Origin: Planctomycetota bacterium
GTDB taxonomy: Bacteria > Planctomycetota > Phycisphaerae > Phycisphaerales > UBA1924
DNA length: 64,000 nt
Direction: 5' to 3'
NCBI GenBank assembly: GCA_024280755.1
Contig: JAJRPN010000039.1
Coordinates: forward strand, 62,001 to 126,000
Part shown: positions 32,719 through 40,445 of the stretch, piece after piece
Numbering within the stretch: position 1 is the first letter of the stretch
How the letters are laid out: every line of letters starts with the position of its first letter
Position numbers and translations under genes: made by a program
Notes under the pieces: generated by a model
Seen by the model: only the letters and a program-made list of their open reading frames with translations
Databases searched by the model: none
Told to the model about the DNA's origin: nothing

Positions 32719-33342
32719 ATGTTCAACACACCATTCGCATCAAACTTCCCAGGCACAGGCTTTGGATTCCCAGGATTCTCCGGCGGCTTCCCGTCAAACC
32801 CCAACAATAACTGGAATAACAACTTCAACAACAGTTGGGGCAACAACTTCGCTGGCAACACCTTCCCAGGCGCATGGAACTGGAATAACTCCACTCCATG
32901 GTCAGGTTTCGCCAACAACTTCGCTGGCAACTTCGGCGCCCAGAACTTCAACTCAGGTTGGAACACACCATCTAACAACTTCGCTCCATCATTCAACGCT
33001 TGGAACAACACACCGTTCAACGGCTGGAACAACTTCGAAGGCAACTTCCCAACAAATAACTTCAACGGCTTCAACAACAACTGGAACAACTTCCCAGGTG
33101 CATGGAACAACACACCATTCAACGGCTTCCAAGGCTGGAACCAGTTCAATGGCTTCGCTCCATCATTCAACGCCTGGAACAACACACCAGCGTGGAACAA
33201 CAACGCAGGTTGGAACAACGGCTGGAACGAAGGCAACGACTGGAACAACGAGGGAAACTTCGAATCAAACGCTCCATTCAACGGCTTCGCACCATTCCCA
33301 GGCGCATTCAATCCAAACTTCGCAGGCACACAAGCAGCCTAA
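32719..33342 (+). CDS. Asn/Phe/Trp/Gly-rich low-complexity repeat protein
   Basis: This 207-residue protein uses only twelve kinds of amino acid: Asn, Phe, Gly, Trp, Ala, Pro, Ser, Thr, Gln, Glu, one Asp and the starting Met. There is no Lys, Arg, His, Leu, Ile, Val, Tyr or Cys. Repeating motifs include FAPSFNAWNNTPFNGW (twice, varied), NNWNNFPGAWNNTPFNGF and NNFAGN. It has a net negative charge and no signal peptide or membrane helix. Codons are uniform (AAC, TTC, TGG, CCA), as in highly expressed genes, and GAAGGA precedes the ATG. A strong terminator follows. I do not recognise the family. The composition resembles prion-like, phase-separating or structural proteins where aromatic residues act as stickers; function is unknown. 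Confidence 0.8.
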   Translation: MFNTPFASNFPGTGFGFPGFSGGFPSNPNNNWNNNFNNSWGNNFAGNTFPGAWNWNNSTPWSGFANNFAGNFGAQNFNSGWNTPSNNFAPSFNAWNNTPFNGWNNFEGNFPTNNFNGFNNNWNNFPGAWNNTPFNGFQGWNQFNGFAPSFNAWNNTPAWNNNAGWNNGWNEGNDWNNEGNFESNAPFNGFAPFPGAFNPNFAGTQAA

Positions 33343-33374
33343 CCCCAAACACCCATCGGCCCCAAACCGATACC

Positions 33375-33403
33375 AAAGGGCAGCACCATTGCTGCCCTTT
33401 TTT
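33375..33403 (+). terminator. Rho-independent terminator after the low-complexity gene
   Basis: An 11-bp stem AAAGGGCAGCA / TGCTGCCCTTT with a four-base loop is followed by T residues, 33 bases after the stop. Confidence 0.9.
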
Positions 33404-33440
33404 CATGCGCCCTACCTATTCCCTCTTCTCCCCTCTTTCG

Positions 33441-33494
33441 CCTCCCCCGGGCTTCCGGGGGAGGTGGCCGCGCCCCGCGGACGGAGGGGGTCTT
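33441..33494 (+). repeat. R1 interspersed palindromic repeat, copy m
   Basis: The second hairpin is CCGCGCCCCGCGG. It is followed by R4 tracts up to 33548. Confidence 0.75.
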
Positions 33495-33574
33495 ACTCTC
33501 CCCCCCCTCTTCCCCATTGCCTATTGCCCTCTTCCCCCCCCATTGCCCACTCCCCTGCGCCCTACAATCCCCCC

Positions 33575-34387
33575 ATGAAACTCCGCTTCCTCGGCACCGG
33601 CACCTCCGCAGGCATCCCCATCATCGCATGTGATTGCTCAACCTGCACCTCTACAGACCCACGCGATAACCGAACACGCACCAGCGCAACCGTCGAGTTC
33701 ACCGATCCCGATGGTATCGATCGCGTCATCCTCATTGATACCTCCCCAGATCTGCGCCAGCAAGTCCTCCGCGAGAACATCACCCGCATCGACGCCATCC
33801 TCTATACACACAACCATGTCGATCACACCTTTGGGCTCGACGAGGTCCGCCGATTCAACGAGGTCATGAATCAGCCAATCAACATCTACGCCAACGAACA
33901 TACCATGACCGCCCTCACCCGCGTCTATCAACACATCTTTGAGCCTCATAAGAATGTCCAGAAATCATTCATCGCCAAGCTCGTCCCCAACATCATCGAA
34001 CCTAACCAACCCTTCACCCTCTTCGGGCTCCATATCACCCCAATCACCCTCAACCACGGCAAGCTCCCCATCCTCGGATTCCTCTTCGACTCCGATCACC
34101 ATCCAGAATCCGACCTCCTCCCCCTGGCCTACTGCACCGATGTCTCGGGCATCCCCGACGAAACCATGGCCACGCTCCAGCCCACCAAAACCCTGGTTCT
34201 CGATGCACTCCGCCATCGCCCGCATCCAACCCACTTTACGGTTGAGCAAGCCATCGAAGCCGCTGCCCAAATCAATCCTTCTCGGACCCACCTCGTCCAC
34301 ATGACCCACGATTTGCTCCATTCCACGACCGATACCGACCTCCCAGCCAACATCGCCCTCGCATACGACGGCTTAATTCTCTCCTAA
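33575..34387 (+). CDS. MBL-fold metallohydrolase, PhnP-like
   Basis: This 270-residue enzyme has the metallo-beta-lactamase fold. A Cys-rich N-terminal site (C19-D-C-S-T-C24), as in PhnP where it binds a structural zinc, is followed by the catalytic signature H79-N-H81-V-D83-H84 in YTHNHVDHTFGLDEV, a further His in ITLNHGKL, an Asp in AYCTDVSG, and a C-terminal HLVHMTHD. PhnP cleaves 5-phosphoribosyl 1,2-cyclic phosphate; other members are RNase-Z-like phosphodiesterases. No phn genes are nearby, so the substrate is uncertain. The ATG at 33575 begins the classic MKLRFLGTGTSAGIP N-terminus. The enzyme should be cytoplasmic. Confidence 0.88.
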   Translation: MKLRFLGTGTSAGIPIIACDCSTCTSTDPRDNRTRTSATVEFTDPDGIDRVILIDTSPDLRQQVLRENITRIDAILYTHNHVDHTFGLDEVRRFNEVMNQPINIYANEHTMTALTRVYQHIFEPHKNVQKSFIAKLVPNIIEPNQPFTLFGLHITPITLNHGKLPILGFLFDSDHHPESDLLPLAYCTDVSGIPDETMATLQPTKTLVLDALRHRPHPTHFTVEQAIEAAAQINPSRTHLVHMTHDLLHSTTDTDLPANIALAYDGLILS

Positions 34388-34410
34388 CCCCCCAAATCAG
34401 GAAAAACACA

Positions 34411-34440
34411 TTGACATCCTCCTGAGTTGTGGCATTCTTG
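34411..34440 (+). promoter_or_regulatory. Possible promoter of the 59-residue ORF
   Basis: A perfect TTGACA (34411-34416) lies in the short gap after the MBL gene. The expected -10 position, 17 bases on, reads ATTCTT, a poor match. It would serve the ORF at 34494. Confidence 0.25.
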
Positions 34441-34493
34441 AGTTGGCAGCCAGTTCGTTTGGCTCCACACAATAAGTTAAGAGAGGATCCCCC

Positions 34494-34673
34494 ATGTCAC
34501 AAGCACCACGAGACAACAACCCTTCAGCCAATATCCCAGACATGACCCCCCTCTCGATCGCCTTCCCAATGAACTTCGAATCGTTCACTCCAACCCCCAC
34601 CGATCCCCGCCGAGCATCAACAAATACCCCAACCCCCAAACGCCCCCCCCACCGCCACGACGCCGGCGAATAA
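34494..34673 (+). CDS. 59-residue hypothetical protein, partly duplicated downstream
   Basis: This small ORF has a good ribosome site (AGAGAGGA) ahead of ATG. The protein is Pro/Thr-rich and ends in a basic, proline-rich tail (TPTPKRPPHRHDAGE). No family is recognised. Its second half (from MNFESFTPTPT) reappears at 38117-38187 as a frameshifted remnant (MNLESTTPTPK...), supporting the view that the sequence was once a unit that was copied. An R5 terminator-like hairpin follows 12 bases after the stop. Expression is unproven. Confidence 0.45.
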   Translation: MSQAPRDNNPSANIPDMTPLSIAFPMNFESFTPTPTDPRRASTNTPTPKRPPHRHDAGE

Positions 34674-34684
34674 TCCAATCTTCA

Positions 34685-34712
34685 GTAGAACGGGCTTCCG
34701 GCCCGTTTCTTC
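34685..34712 (+). terminator. R5 terminator-like hairpin after the 59-residue ORF
   Basis: AACGGGC-TTCC-GGCCCGTT is followed by TCTTC. Confidence 0.5.
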
Positions 34713-34819
34713 ATATCTTCCCTGGCACAGCCATTCCGCCTCTGTTCCTCAAATCTAAACACCCAACGAGCCGCGACCGTGAGGGAGCGGTTTCTTATTA
34801 CCCATACCACCCATCATCT

Positions 34820-34872
34820 CCTCCCCCGAGCCCCAAGGGGAAGTGGTAGCGAAGCTGACGGAAGGGGTTTTT
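34820..34872 (+). repeat. R1 interspersed palindromic repeat, copy n (decayed)
   Basis: It has several substitutions (CTCCCCCGAGCCCCAAGGGG and GACGGAAGGGGTTTT), showing an old copy. Confidence 0.65.
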
Positions 34873-34948
34873 CCCCAAACACCCTTCCACCAATCCCTAA
34901 CTCCGTGTACACTACGAATTGATTTCAACACCACAAGGAGTTCAGCAC

Positions 34949-36121
34949 ATGACATCGCACTCACACAGCCCCACCTCCGTTTTTACACCACTCCATTTAA
35001 AAACCATTGTAACATTGACCGGAATTACGATAGGAATATTCACTACTGTGGCGACAAGCGGAATTATTGGTTCAGGTTTTCGTGTTCGCGGCGATGCAAC
35101 TATTACCAGCCAATACACACTGCAAGGCGGAGTCAACTGTAGTAACACAATTGAGTATGGACAAACTGTATCCGGTATCAACGACTGGATCTTTTATAGT
35201 GGAGGCAGACCACTTGGTTCTGCTGACATTTGCCCAAACACAGTTCAGTACTTTGATGTAACTGGAATCTCTTCAACTCTTCCAGGCAATAATACCGGCG
35301 GAATTCGCTTGACCTGCAGAATTCGAGAGAACAATCTGTTTTCAGTCCACCCTGCCCGAACAATAAATATGTCTGTAGAAATAGCTGCGAGAGGAAGCGT
35401 AATTTCTACTTCATTTGGAACTGGAACAATTATTTTTGGTGACGGCCCAAACGCAGGCCAAGGCTTAACGCACCTTCTCACCGCCCCAAATTTTTCAACA
35501 ACTGAATATGGAACTTATGACAATATGATGATATGGCCTGGGATATATACCGCTTTCGTGAACGGCAATGTTTTCTTTCAACACTCTGGCCAAGGAACTG
35601 CCCTCGGTGAGTTAACCACAACTATGTCTATCACCATCACTGATCCTAATATCTCTCCTCCCCCTTGTACCGGAGCAAACCGATGTGCCGACTACAACAA
35701 CGACGGCAACTTCGACATCTCCGATCTCTACGGCTGGTACGCATCGCCAATGGATGTCACCGGCGATGAACTCTTCGATGCGGATCCATACAGCGAAGAT
35801 GCGACATGGATTGCAAACACGCTCCTGGCGACCGATGAAACACTCAGCGATTGTAACGAAAACGGATTCCCTGATGTCTATGACATCTTCATAGGAGACA
35901 CAAGCGGCGGGAACGCAGACATTAACCATGATGGCATCCCAGATGAATGCCAATGTGTCGCTGATCTCTCAGGCAACGGCACACTCAACTTCTTCGATAT
36001 CAATCTCTTTCTTACTGCATTCAATGCTCAAGACCCAACGGCAGACTTCAGTGATGACGGCCTCTTCGATTTCTTCGACATCTCCGCCTTCCTCCAAGCC
36101 TTCGCCGCCGGCTGCCCATAA
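34949..36121 (+). CDS. Exported protein with dockerin-like C-terminus
   Basis: This 390-residue protein has an N-terminal hydrophobic helix (LKTIVTLTGITIGIFTTVAT) acting as signal or anchor and an AAGGAG site eight bases before the ATG. Residues about 45-250 form a strand-rich domain of unknown function with four Cys. The C-terminal part has a Ca-loop-like region: CADYNNDGNFDISDLYGWYA, CNENGFPDVYDIF, and INHDGIPDECQC. It ends with the dockerin-like pair DLSGNGTLNFFDINLFLTAF and DFSDDGLFDFFDISAFLQAF and AAGCP. The middle of the gene is clearly richer in A+T than neighbouring genes, while the last 60 bases are not, suggesting a foreign domain joined to a resident tail. Confidence 0.8.
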   Translation: MTSHSHSPTSVFTPLHLKTIVTLTGITIGIFTTVATSGIIGSGFRVRGDATITSQYTLQGGVNCSNTIEYGQTVSGINDWIFYSGGRPLGSADICPNTVQYFDVTGISSTLPGNNTGGIRLTCRIRENNLFSVHPARTINMSVEIAARGSVISTSFGTGTIIFGDGPNAGQGLTHLLTAPNFSTTEYGTYDNMMIWPGIYTAFVNGNVFFQHSGQGTALGELTTTMSITITDPNISPPPCTGANRCADYNNDGNFDISDLYGWYASPMDVTGDELFDADPYSEDATWIANTLLATDETLSDCNENGFPDVYDIFIGDTSGGNADINHDGIPDECQCVADLSGNGTLNFFDINLFLTAFNAQDPTADFSDDGLFDFFDISAFLQAFAAGCP

Positions 36122-36148
36122 CCGAACCAATCCCAAAACCAACACCCC

Positions 36149-36178
36149 AAGCCGTCCGAACTCACCGGGCGGCTTTTT
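36149..36178 (+). terminator. Rho-independent terminator after dockerin-tailed gene
   Basis: AAGCCGTCCG...CCGGGCGGCTT is followed by TTT. It is nearly identical to the one at 39280-39310. Confidence 0.8.
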
Positions 36179-36395
36179 CACACCAACACCATCTCTAATC
36201 TCCTCCCTCAGGCCTCGGAGAAGCAGATAAGAAGAGACACAACTAGCCCAAGGCACTCAAATCGTGGCGCCCGGAAAGGAACAATATGGAAAGACCACCA
36301 AGGTTCAGGGATGTAAAAATCAAAGACCGATAAAATAATCGTACAGAGAAACTGCCCTACCGTTCGATTGAAATTGATACAGGAGAGAAGCTCAT

Positions 36396-38087
36396 ATGAA
36401 GAATATTTCGGTCCAGATCGCCCAAATGCATCACCAGCGAAGCGCCAAGCGCAACATCGGTGCGCTGGTGCGTTTATTTCTCATACTGGGAACACTGATA
36501 ACCATCTACAGCGTCCTGTTCCACCTCATCATGCTGCGAGAGGGGCAAGAGCATAGTTGGCTCACGGGCTTCTACTGGACCCTCACGGTCATGTCCACCC
36601 TAGGATTCGGCGATATCACCTTCCACAGCGATCTTGGGCGCATCTTCTCCATCCTCGTGCTACTCACCGGCGTCGTCTTCCTGCTCATCCTACTCCCGTT
36701 CACCGTGATTCAGTTCTTTTATGTGCCTTGGGTCGAGGCGCAAGCCGCCGCCCGTACCCCCCGACAACTCCCCCCCGACACCAAAGGGCATGTCATCCTG
36801 ACGCACGACGATCCGGTCTCGTCATCCTTTATCCGCAAACTCGAACAGTTCAACTATGAGTATGTCCTGCTTATACCCGATATCAATGAAGCGATGAGGC
36901 TTCACGACCAGGGTGTCTGTGTCGTCCTTGGACACCTCGACGATCCCGAAACATACCGCCTAGCCCGGGCTGATCAGGCAGCCCTCGTCGTCTCGACACA
37001 AAACGACATCATCAACACAAGCGTCACCTTCACCGTCCGCCAGGTCGCCCCCGATGTGCCTTTGGCCGCGACCGCAGACAAGACGACCTCAATCGAGGTA
37101 CTCGAACGCGCCGGTGCAACCAGCGTGCTCAACCTCGCCGACATGATGGGCAAAGCGCTCGCACGCTGCATGGTCGGTGGCGACGCCCTCACCCACATTG
37201 TTGGATCGATCGACGGCCTCCTCATCGCCGAGGCCAACGCCAGCCGCACCCCGCTTGTGGGCAAGACACTCCGCGAGAATCGCCTGAGTGACCTGGGCGT
37301 CAATGTCATCGGCATCTGGGATCGCGGAGACTTCCAAAACGCCACCCCCGATACGCTTGTAGGGGAAAACACGATCATGCTGCTGGCCGGGTCTGCTGCG
37401 CAGTTCGCTCAGTACGACGAGCATTTCGCTATCTACAACATCTCAACAAAGCCTGTGCTCATTCTGGGCGGCGGCCGCGTAGGGCGAGCGGCTGCTCGAG
37501 CCCTCGCCGCGCGGGGAGTGGACTACCGCATCATCGAGCGCAACCCAGGAAAGACCCATGACCCTAAAAACACGATCATCGGCGATGCCACCGATCCGCA
37601 GGTGCTCAGAGAAGCCGGACTTGACAATACCCCGGCGGTGCTCATCACCACGCACGACGACAGCCTCAACACCTACGCCGCGATCTACTGCCGCTCGGTG
37701 TGTCCCGACATCCTGATCATCTGTCGCTCGACGCTCGAACGCAACACCGAGACATTGCACCGCGCGGGTGCCGACTTCGTGTTCAGTTATGCGTCGATGG
37801 GCGCAACGAGCCTGTTCAACCTCATCAAGGGCAGGCGCATAATCTCGATCGCTGAGGGGCTTGATGTATTCCACATGGGCGTTCCGCGATCGCTCGAAGG
37901 AAAGACGATCGTCGAATCAGGTATCAGGGAACAAACCCAATGCACGATCGTGGCGATCCGCAACACCGATGCCGGGCTATTGATCAACCCACCCCCACAC
38001 ATGATCCTCGAAGCTGCCCATGAGATGGTCCTGGTGGGCAGCGTAGAGTCGGAAAGCCGCTTCCTCAAGCGATATTCCGAGGGATAA
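36396..38087 (+). CDS. Potassium channel with tandem RCK (TrkA-N/C) domains
   Basis: This 563-residue protein is a cytoplasmic-membrane channel. Two membrane helices (VRLFLILGTLITIYSVLFHL and IFSILVLLTGVVFLLILLPF) flank a pore with selectivity filter TLGFGD at 68-73 (canonical TVGYGD). Two nucleotide-binding RCK units follow, each TrkA-N plus TrkA-C: the first starts near residue 125 (GHVILTHDDPVSSSF) and has lost its Gly-rich motif; the second at about 355 keeps GGGRVGRAA and ends in a TrkA-C domain. This two-pore-helix, double-RCK plan is that of Kch/MthK-like channels gated by nucleotide or cation. AGGAGAG precedes the ATG. It is flanked by a duplicated block (see findings). Confidence 0.9.
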   Translation: MKNISVQIAQMHHQRSAKRNIGALVRLFLILGTLITIYSVLFHLIMLREGQEHSWLTGFYWTLTVMSTLGFGDITFHSDLGRIFSILVLLTGVVFLLILLPFTVIQFFYVPWVEAQAAARTPRQLPPDTKGHVILTHDDPVSSSFIRKLEQFNYEYVLLIPDINEAMRLHDQGVCVVLGHLDDPETYRLARADQAALVVSTQNDIINTSVTFTVRQVAPDVPLAATADKTTSIEVLERAGATSVLNLADMMGKALARCMVGGDALTHIVGSIDGLLIAEANASRTPLVGKTLRENRLSDLGVNVIGIWDRGDFQNATPDTLVGENTIMLLAGSAAQFAQYDEHFAIYNISTKPVLILGGGRVGRAAARALAARGVDYRIIERNPGKTHDPKNTIIGDATDPQVLREAGLDNTPAVLITTHDDSLNTYAAIYCRSVCPDILIICRSTLERNTETLHRAGADFVFSYASMGATSLFNLIKGRRIISIAEGLDVFHMGVPRSLEGKTIVESGIREQTQCTIVAIRNTDAGLLINPPPHMILEAAHEMVLVGSVESESRFLKRYSEG

Positions 38088-38106
38088 GGGACAAGGGCCG
38101 GGCTGC

Positions 38107-38187
38107 CTCAACGGCCTTCCCCATGAACTTAGAATCCACTACCCCAACCCCCAAACACCCCCCACCGCCACGACGCAGGCAAAAATC
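38107..38187 (+). pseudogene. Frameshifted remnant of the 59-residue ORF
   Basis: Bases 38112-38184 match the 3' half of the ORF at 34494 (GCCTTCCC(A/C)ATGAACTT and the run CAACCCCCAAAC, CACCGCCACGACGC). Loss of about two C and an internal deletion shift the frame. Confidence 0.6.
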
Positions 38188-38205
38188 AGTCTTTTCTATT
38201 GAGTA

Positions 38206-38232
38206 AAAAACGGGCTAACAGCTCGTTTTTTT
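38206..38232 (+). terminator. Terminator-like hairpin between channel and exported protein genes
   Basis: AAAACGGGCT-AAC-AGCTCGTTTT (one mismatch) plus TTT, 119 bases after the channel stop. It stands where the R5 hairpin stands in the other copy of the block. Confidence 0.6.
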
Positions 38233-38389
38233 ATCCCATTTTCCAAATTGTCGTTATTGCAAAATTAATTCCCAAATCTCAAACTCATCAATACCTCACG
38301 AATATCTTATTATCAATAAATAATTCCCTAGTATATGCGAGTGGTGTTTCGAGCCACACTGCGAAGCAACATCATACAAGGAGAAAAAA

Positions 38390-39253
38390 ATGAACTACCG
38401 GACAACTCTCACTGCCGCAATCCTTTCGTGCTCATCCACTTCGGCCATGGCACAATTTTCCACCAATCTCATTGCCAATCCAAGCTTTGAGCATATCACG
38501 CAAGTAATTCCTGGCGGCTTGATCTCGGTCGAAGACCTAGGCGGCTCTTACACCATCGATGAATGGGACACAGGAGACAGCGAAATTGTCATGAATCTCT
38601 ATGATGGGCAATACCTCGTCACAACACCGACACCTCCTGGAGGCGGCCAATACTATCTTCAAGGTGGCTTCACCCCTGAATCAATGTGTTTCCAAACTAT
38701 TGATCTCACATTTGCTCAAGGCCAAATCGAAACCGGAAAAGCACAGTATTCCTTTGGCGCCTTCCTAGGATCGTTCAAATTCATCAACCCAGATCGTGAC
38801 CCTCAGCAAGAGGACATTGCCACCATCACATTACATTTCACAGATGAGTTGGGAACTTTTTTAGGCTCAAATAGCATCATCGGCCCAAACTTGCCCTCCG
38901 AAGTTGGTGCTCCTGAAGAAGAAGGAAACTTCTTTGGTTTTTTTCATATCGAAGGAGTTGTACCTGAAGGAGCAACAACTGCTGGAATAACAATTGAACT
39001 TAACCGCGACCCCATGCCACATGGCCCAAACGACTTTAACAACGCGGGCATAGATATGGTTCGTTTAATTTTGTACCCATCACCTTGCATTGTAGATTTG
39101 ACAGGTGACGCCCTCCTCGATTTTTTCGATATCTCCGCATTCCTCCAAGCTTTCAACTCTCAAGACCCTCTCGCCGACTTCACCCATGATGGCCTTTTTA
39201 GTTTCTTTGACATCTCGGCCTTCCTCCAAGCCTTCGCAGCCGGCTGCCCATAG
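38390..39253 (+). CDS. Exported protein with NLIANPSFE start and dockerin-like C-terminus
   Basis: This 287-residue protein has signal peptide MNYRTTLTAAILSCSSTSAMAQ. The mature protein begins NLIANPSFEHI, a start common to carbohydrate-binding-like surface domains (choice-of-anchor families), and continues as a beta-sandwich (PGGGQYYLQGGFTPESMCFQ, TITLHFTDELGTFLGSN, TAGITIELNRDPMPHG). It ends in the dockerin-like pair DLTGDALLDFFDISAFLQAF and DFTHDGLFSFFDISAFLQAF with AAGCP. AAGGAGAAAAAA precedes the ATG. The leader and much of the coding part are richer in A+T than the surroundings. Likely role: cell-surface or matrix binding. The stop is TAG. Confidence 0.8.
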   Translation: MNYRTTLTAAILSCSSTSAMAQFSTNLIANPSFEHITQVIPGGLISVEDLGGSYTIDEWDTGDSEIVMNLYDGQYLVTTPTPPGGGQYYLQGGFTPESMCFQTIDLTFAQGQIETGKAQYSFGAFLGSFKFINPDRDPQQEDIATITLHFTDELGTFLGSNSIIGPNLPSEVGAPEEEGNFFGFFHIEGVVPEGATTAGITIELNRDPMPHGPNDFNNAGIDMVRLILYPSPCIVDLTGDALLDFFDISAFLQAFNSQDPLADFTHDGLFSFFDISAFLQAFAAGCP

Positions 39254-39279
39254 CCTAACCAAATCCGAAACCAACACCC

Positions 39280-39310
39280 AAAGCCGCCCAAACTCACCGG
39301 GCGGCTTTTT
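39280..39310 (+). terminator. Rho-independent terminator after dockerin-tailed gene
   Basis: AAGCCGCCC...GGGCGGCTT is followed by TTT, almost the same as 36149-36178. Confidence 0.8.
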
Positions 39311-39382
39311 CATCAAATCTGACCATCCATTCCCCCCTCAATCGCTCCCAATTCCGCGACAATGCGCCTACGATCTCCGCCC

Positions 39383-40258
39383 ATGGGTAATACACAAGAT
39401 ATCAAGAAGCGGATGAACGCGGTCAACAACATCAAACGCATTACGCGCACGATGCAAATGATTGCCACCTCAAAGTTTGCACGCGCCCAGACGGCTTCCG
39501 TCGCCTCGCGTCCATACACCGAATCCATCTTCGGGCTCGTCGCCAAGCTCGGCGACGCCGGCGTTGGTGAAGGACACCCACTCCTAAGCAACCCAGACGC
39601 GGATGCGCCAGAGCTGACACTTGTCATCTCCGCCGATCGCGGACTCTGCGGCCCATACAACGGCACCGTCACCCGAGCCGCCATCAAACACCTCAGAGCA
39701 CAAGTCGGCGATGACAACCAGCTCGAAATCGTCGGCAAGAAGGGTGCCAACGCACTCAAGTTCGCCGGGTTCAAAGACTACACACTCCATTCCCACTTCG
39801 GCGACAAGCCGACCTACGAAGACATCGAGAAACTCGCCGCCGGGTATATCCAACGCTTCATCGCAGGCGAAATCTCATCTGTCAAAATCGTCTACATGAA
39901 GTACTTCTCCGCTGGCAGACAGAAGGTCACCACCCTCCAACTTCTCCCATTCTCAGCTCCCGAAGCATCCGCTGAAGAAACCCCAGCCACTGGCTTCGCT
40001 GATGTCTACGAGTTCTCACCAGACGCCGATTCACTCCTCGATCACTTGCTCCCCGCAGCCGTCAAAGCTGTCACCTTCCAGTGCTTTAATGACGCGATCG
40101 TCTCCGAGCACATCGCACGGATGGTGGCAATGAAAGCCGCGACCGACAACGCTGGCAAGATGGCCCATCTGCTCAAACGCAAGTTCAACCGCATGCGTCA
40201 GGCACAGATCACCACCGAGCTCACCGAGATCATCTCCGGTGCAGCAGCTTTGGAATAA
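39383..40258 (+). CDS. atpG: ATP synthase F1 gamma subunit
   Basis: This is a 291-residue central-stalk subunit that couples proton flow to catalysis. The N-terminal helix GNTQDIKKRMNAVNNIKRIT and MQMIATSKF are the standard gamma start; VISADRGLCGPYNGT is the conserved Rossmann-like block (usual SDRGLCGG, here SADRGLCGPY); the C-terminal helix MKAATDNAGKMAHLL with RMRQAQITTELTEIISGAAAL is intact. I chose the second ATG (39383) because all homologues begin close to it. No other atp gene lies beside it: the next genes are an exported protein upstream and an M16 protein downstream. The operon has therefore been broken up, or this is an extra copy. A terminator follows. Confidence 0.92.
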   Translation: MGNTQDIKKRMNAVNNIKRITRTMQMIATSKFARAQTASVASRPYTESIFGLVAKLGDAGVGEGHPLLSNPDADAPELTLVISADRGLCGPYNGTVTRAAIKHLRAQVGDDNQLEIVGKKGANALKFAGFKDYTLHSHFGDKPTYEDIEKLAAGYIQRFIAGEISSVKIVYMKYFSAGRQKVTTLQLLPFSAPEASAEETPATGFADVYEFSPDADSLLDHLLPAAVKAVTFQCFNDAIVSEHIARMVAMKAATDNAGKMAHLLKRKFNRMRQAQITTELTEIISGAAALE

Positions 40259-40266
40259 CCCAAAGC

Positions 40267-40294
40267 CCGTGGCACAGGCGTCCCGCCTGTGATC
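40267..40294. repeat. CACAGGCG-TCC-CGCCTGTG palindrome
   Basis: This is a short perfect palindromic repeat between atpG and its terminator, of a kind interspersed in many bacteria. Only one copy is seen in this window. Confidence 0.5.
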
Positions 40295-40320
40295 TCCAAA
40301 GCCTCTATCCCAAAACTACA

Positions 40321-40351
40321 AAACCGCTTCCAACCAGAAGCGGTTTTTTTT
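40321..40351 (+). terminator. Rho-independent terminator after atpG
   Basis: The stem AAACCGCTTC / GAAGCGGTTT with a six-base loop is followed by a T run. Confidence 0.9.
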
Positions 40352-40365
40352 ATACCTTTCTTACG

Positions 40366-40419
40366 CCTCCCCCGGGCCTCCGGGGGAGGTGGCTGCGAAG
40401 CAGACGGAGGGGGGGCTTC
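40366..40419 (+). repeat. R1 interspersed palindromic repeat, copy o
   Basis: The second hairpin is GCTGCGAAGCAG. It adjoins the 3' end of the convergent M16 gene. Confidence 0.75.
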
Positions 40420-40445
40420 TCTATAACTCTTATCCCTACCTAATC

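Larger units (their letters stand above)
38088..38389. other. 302-base intergenic region with ORF remnant and AT-rich leader
   Basis: It contains the frameshifted remnant of the 59-residue ORF (38107-38187), a terminator-like hairpin (38206-38232) and then about 110 bases of AT-rich DNA (38233-38345) holding likely promoter boxes for the next gene. The TATTAT at 38308-38313 is the best -10 candidate, with a weak TCATCA 17 bases upstream. Confidence 0.5.
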
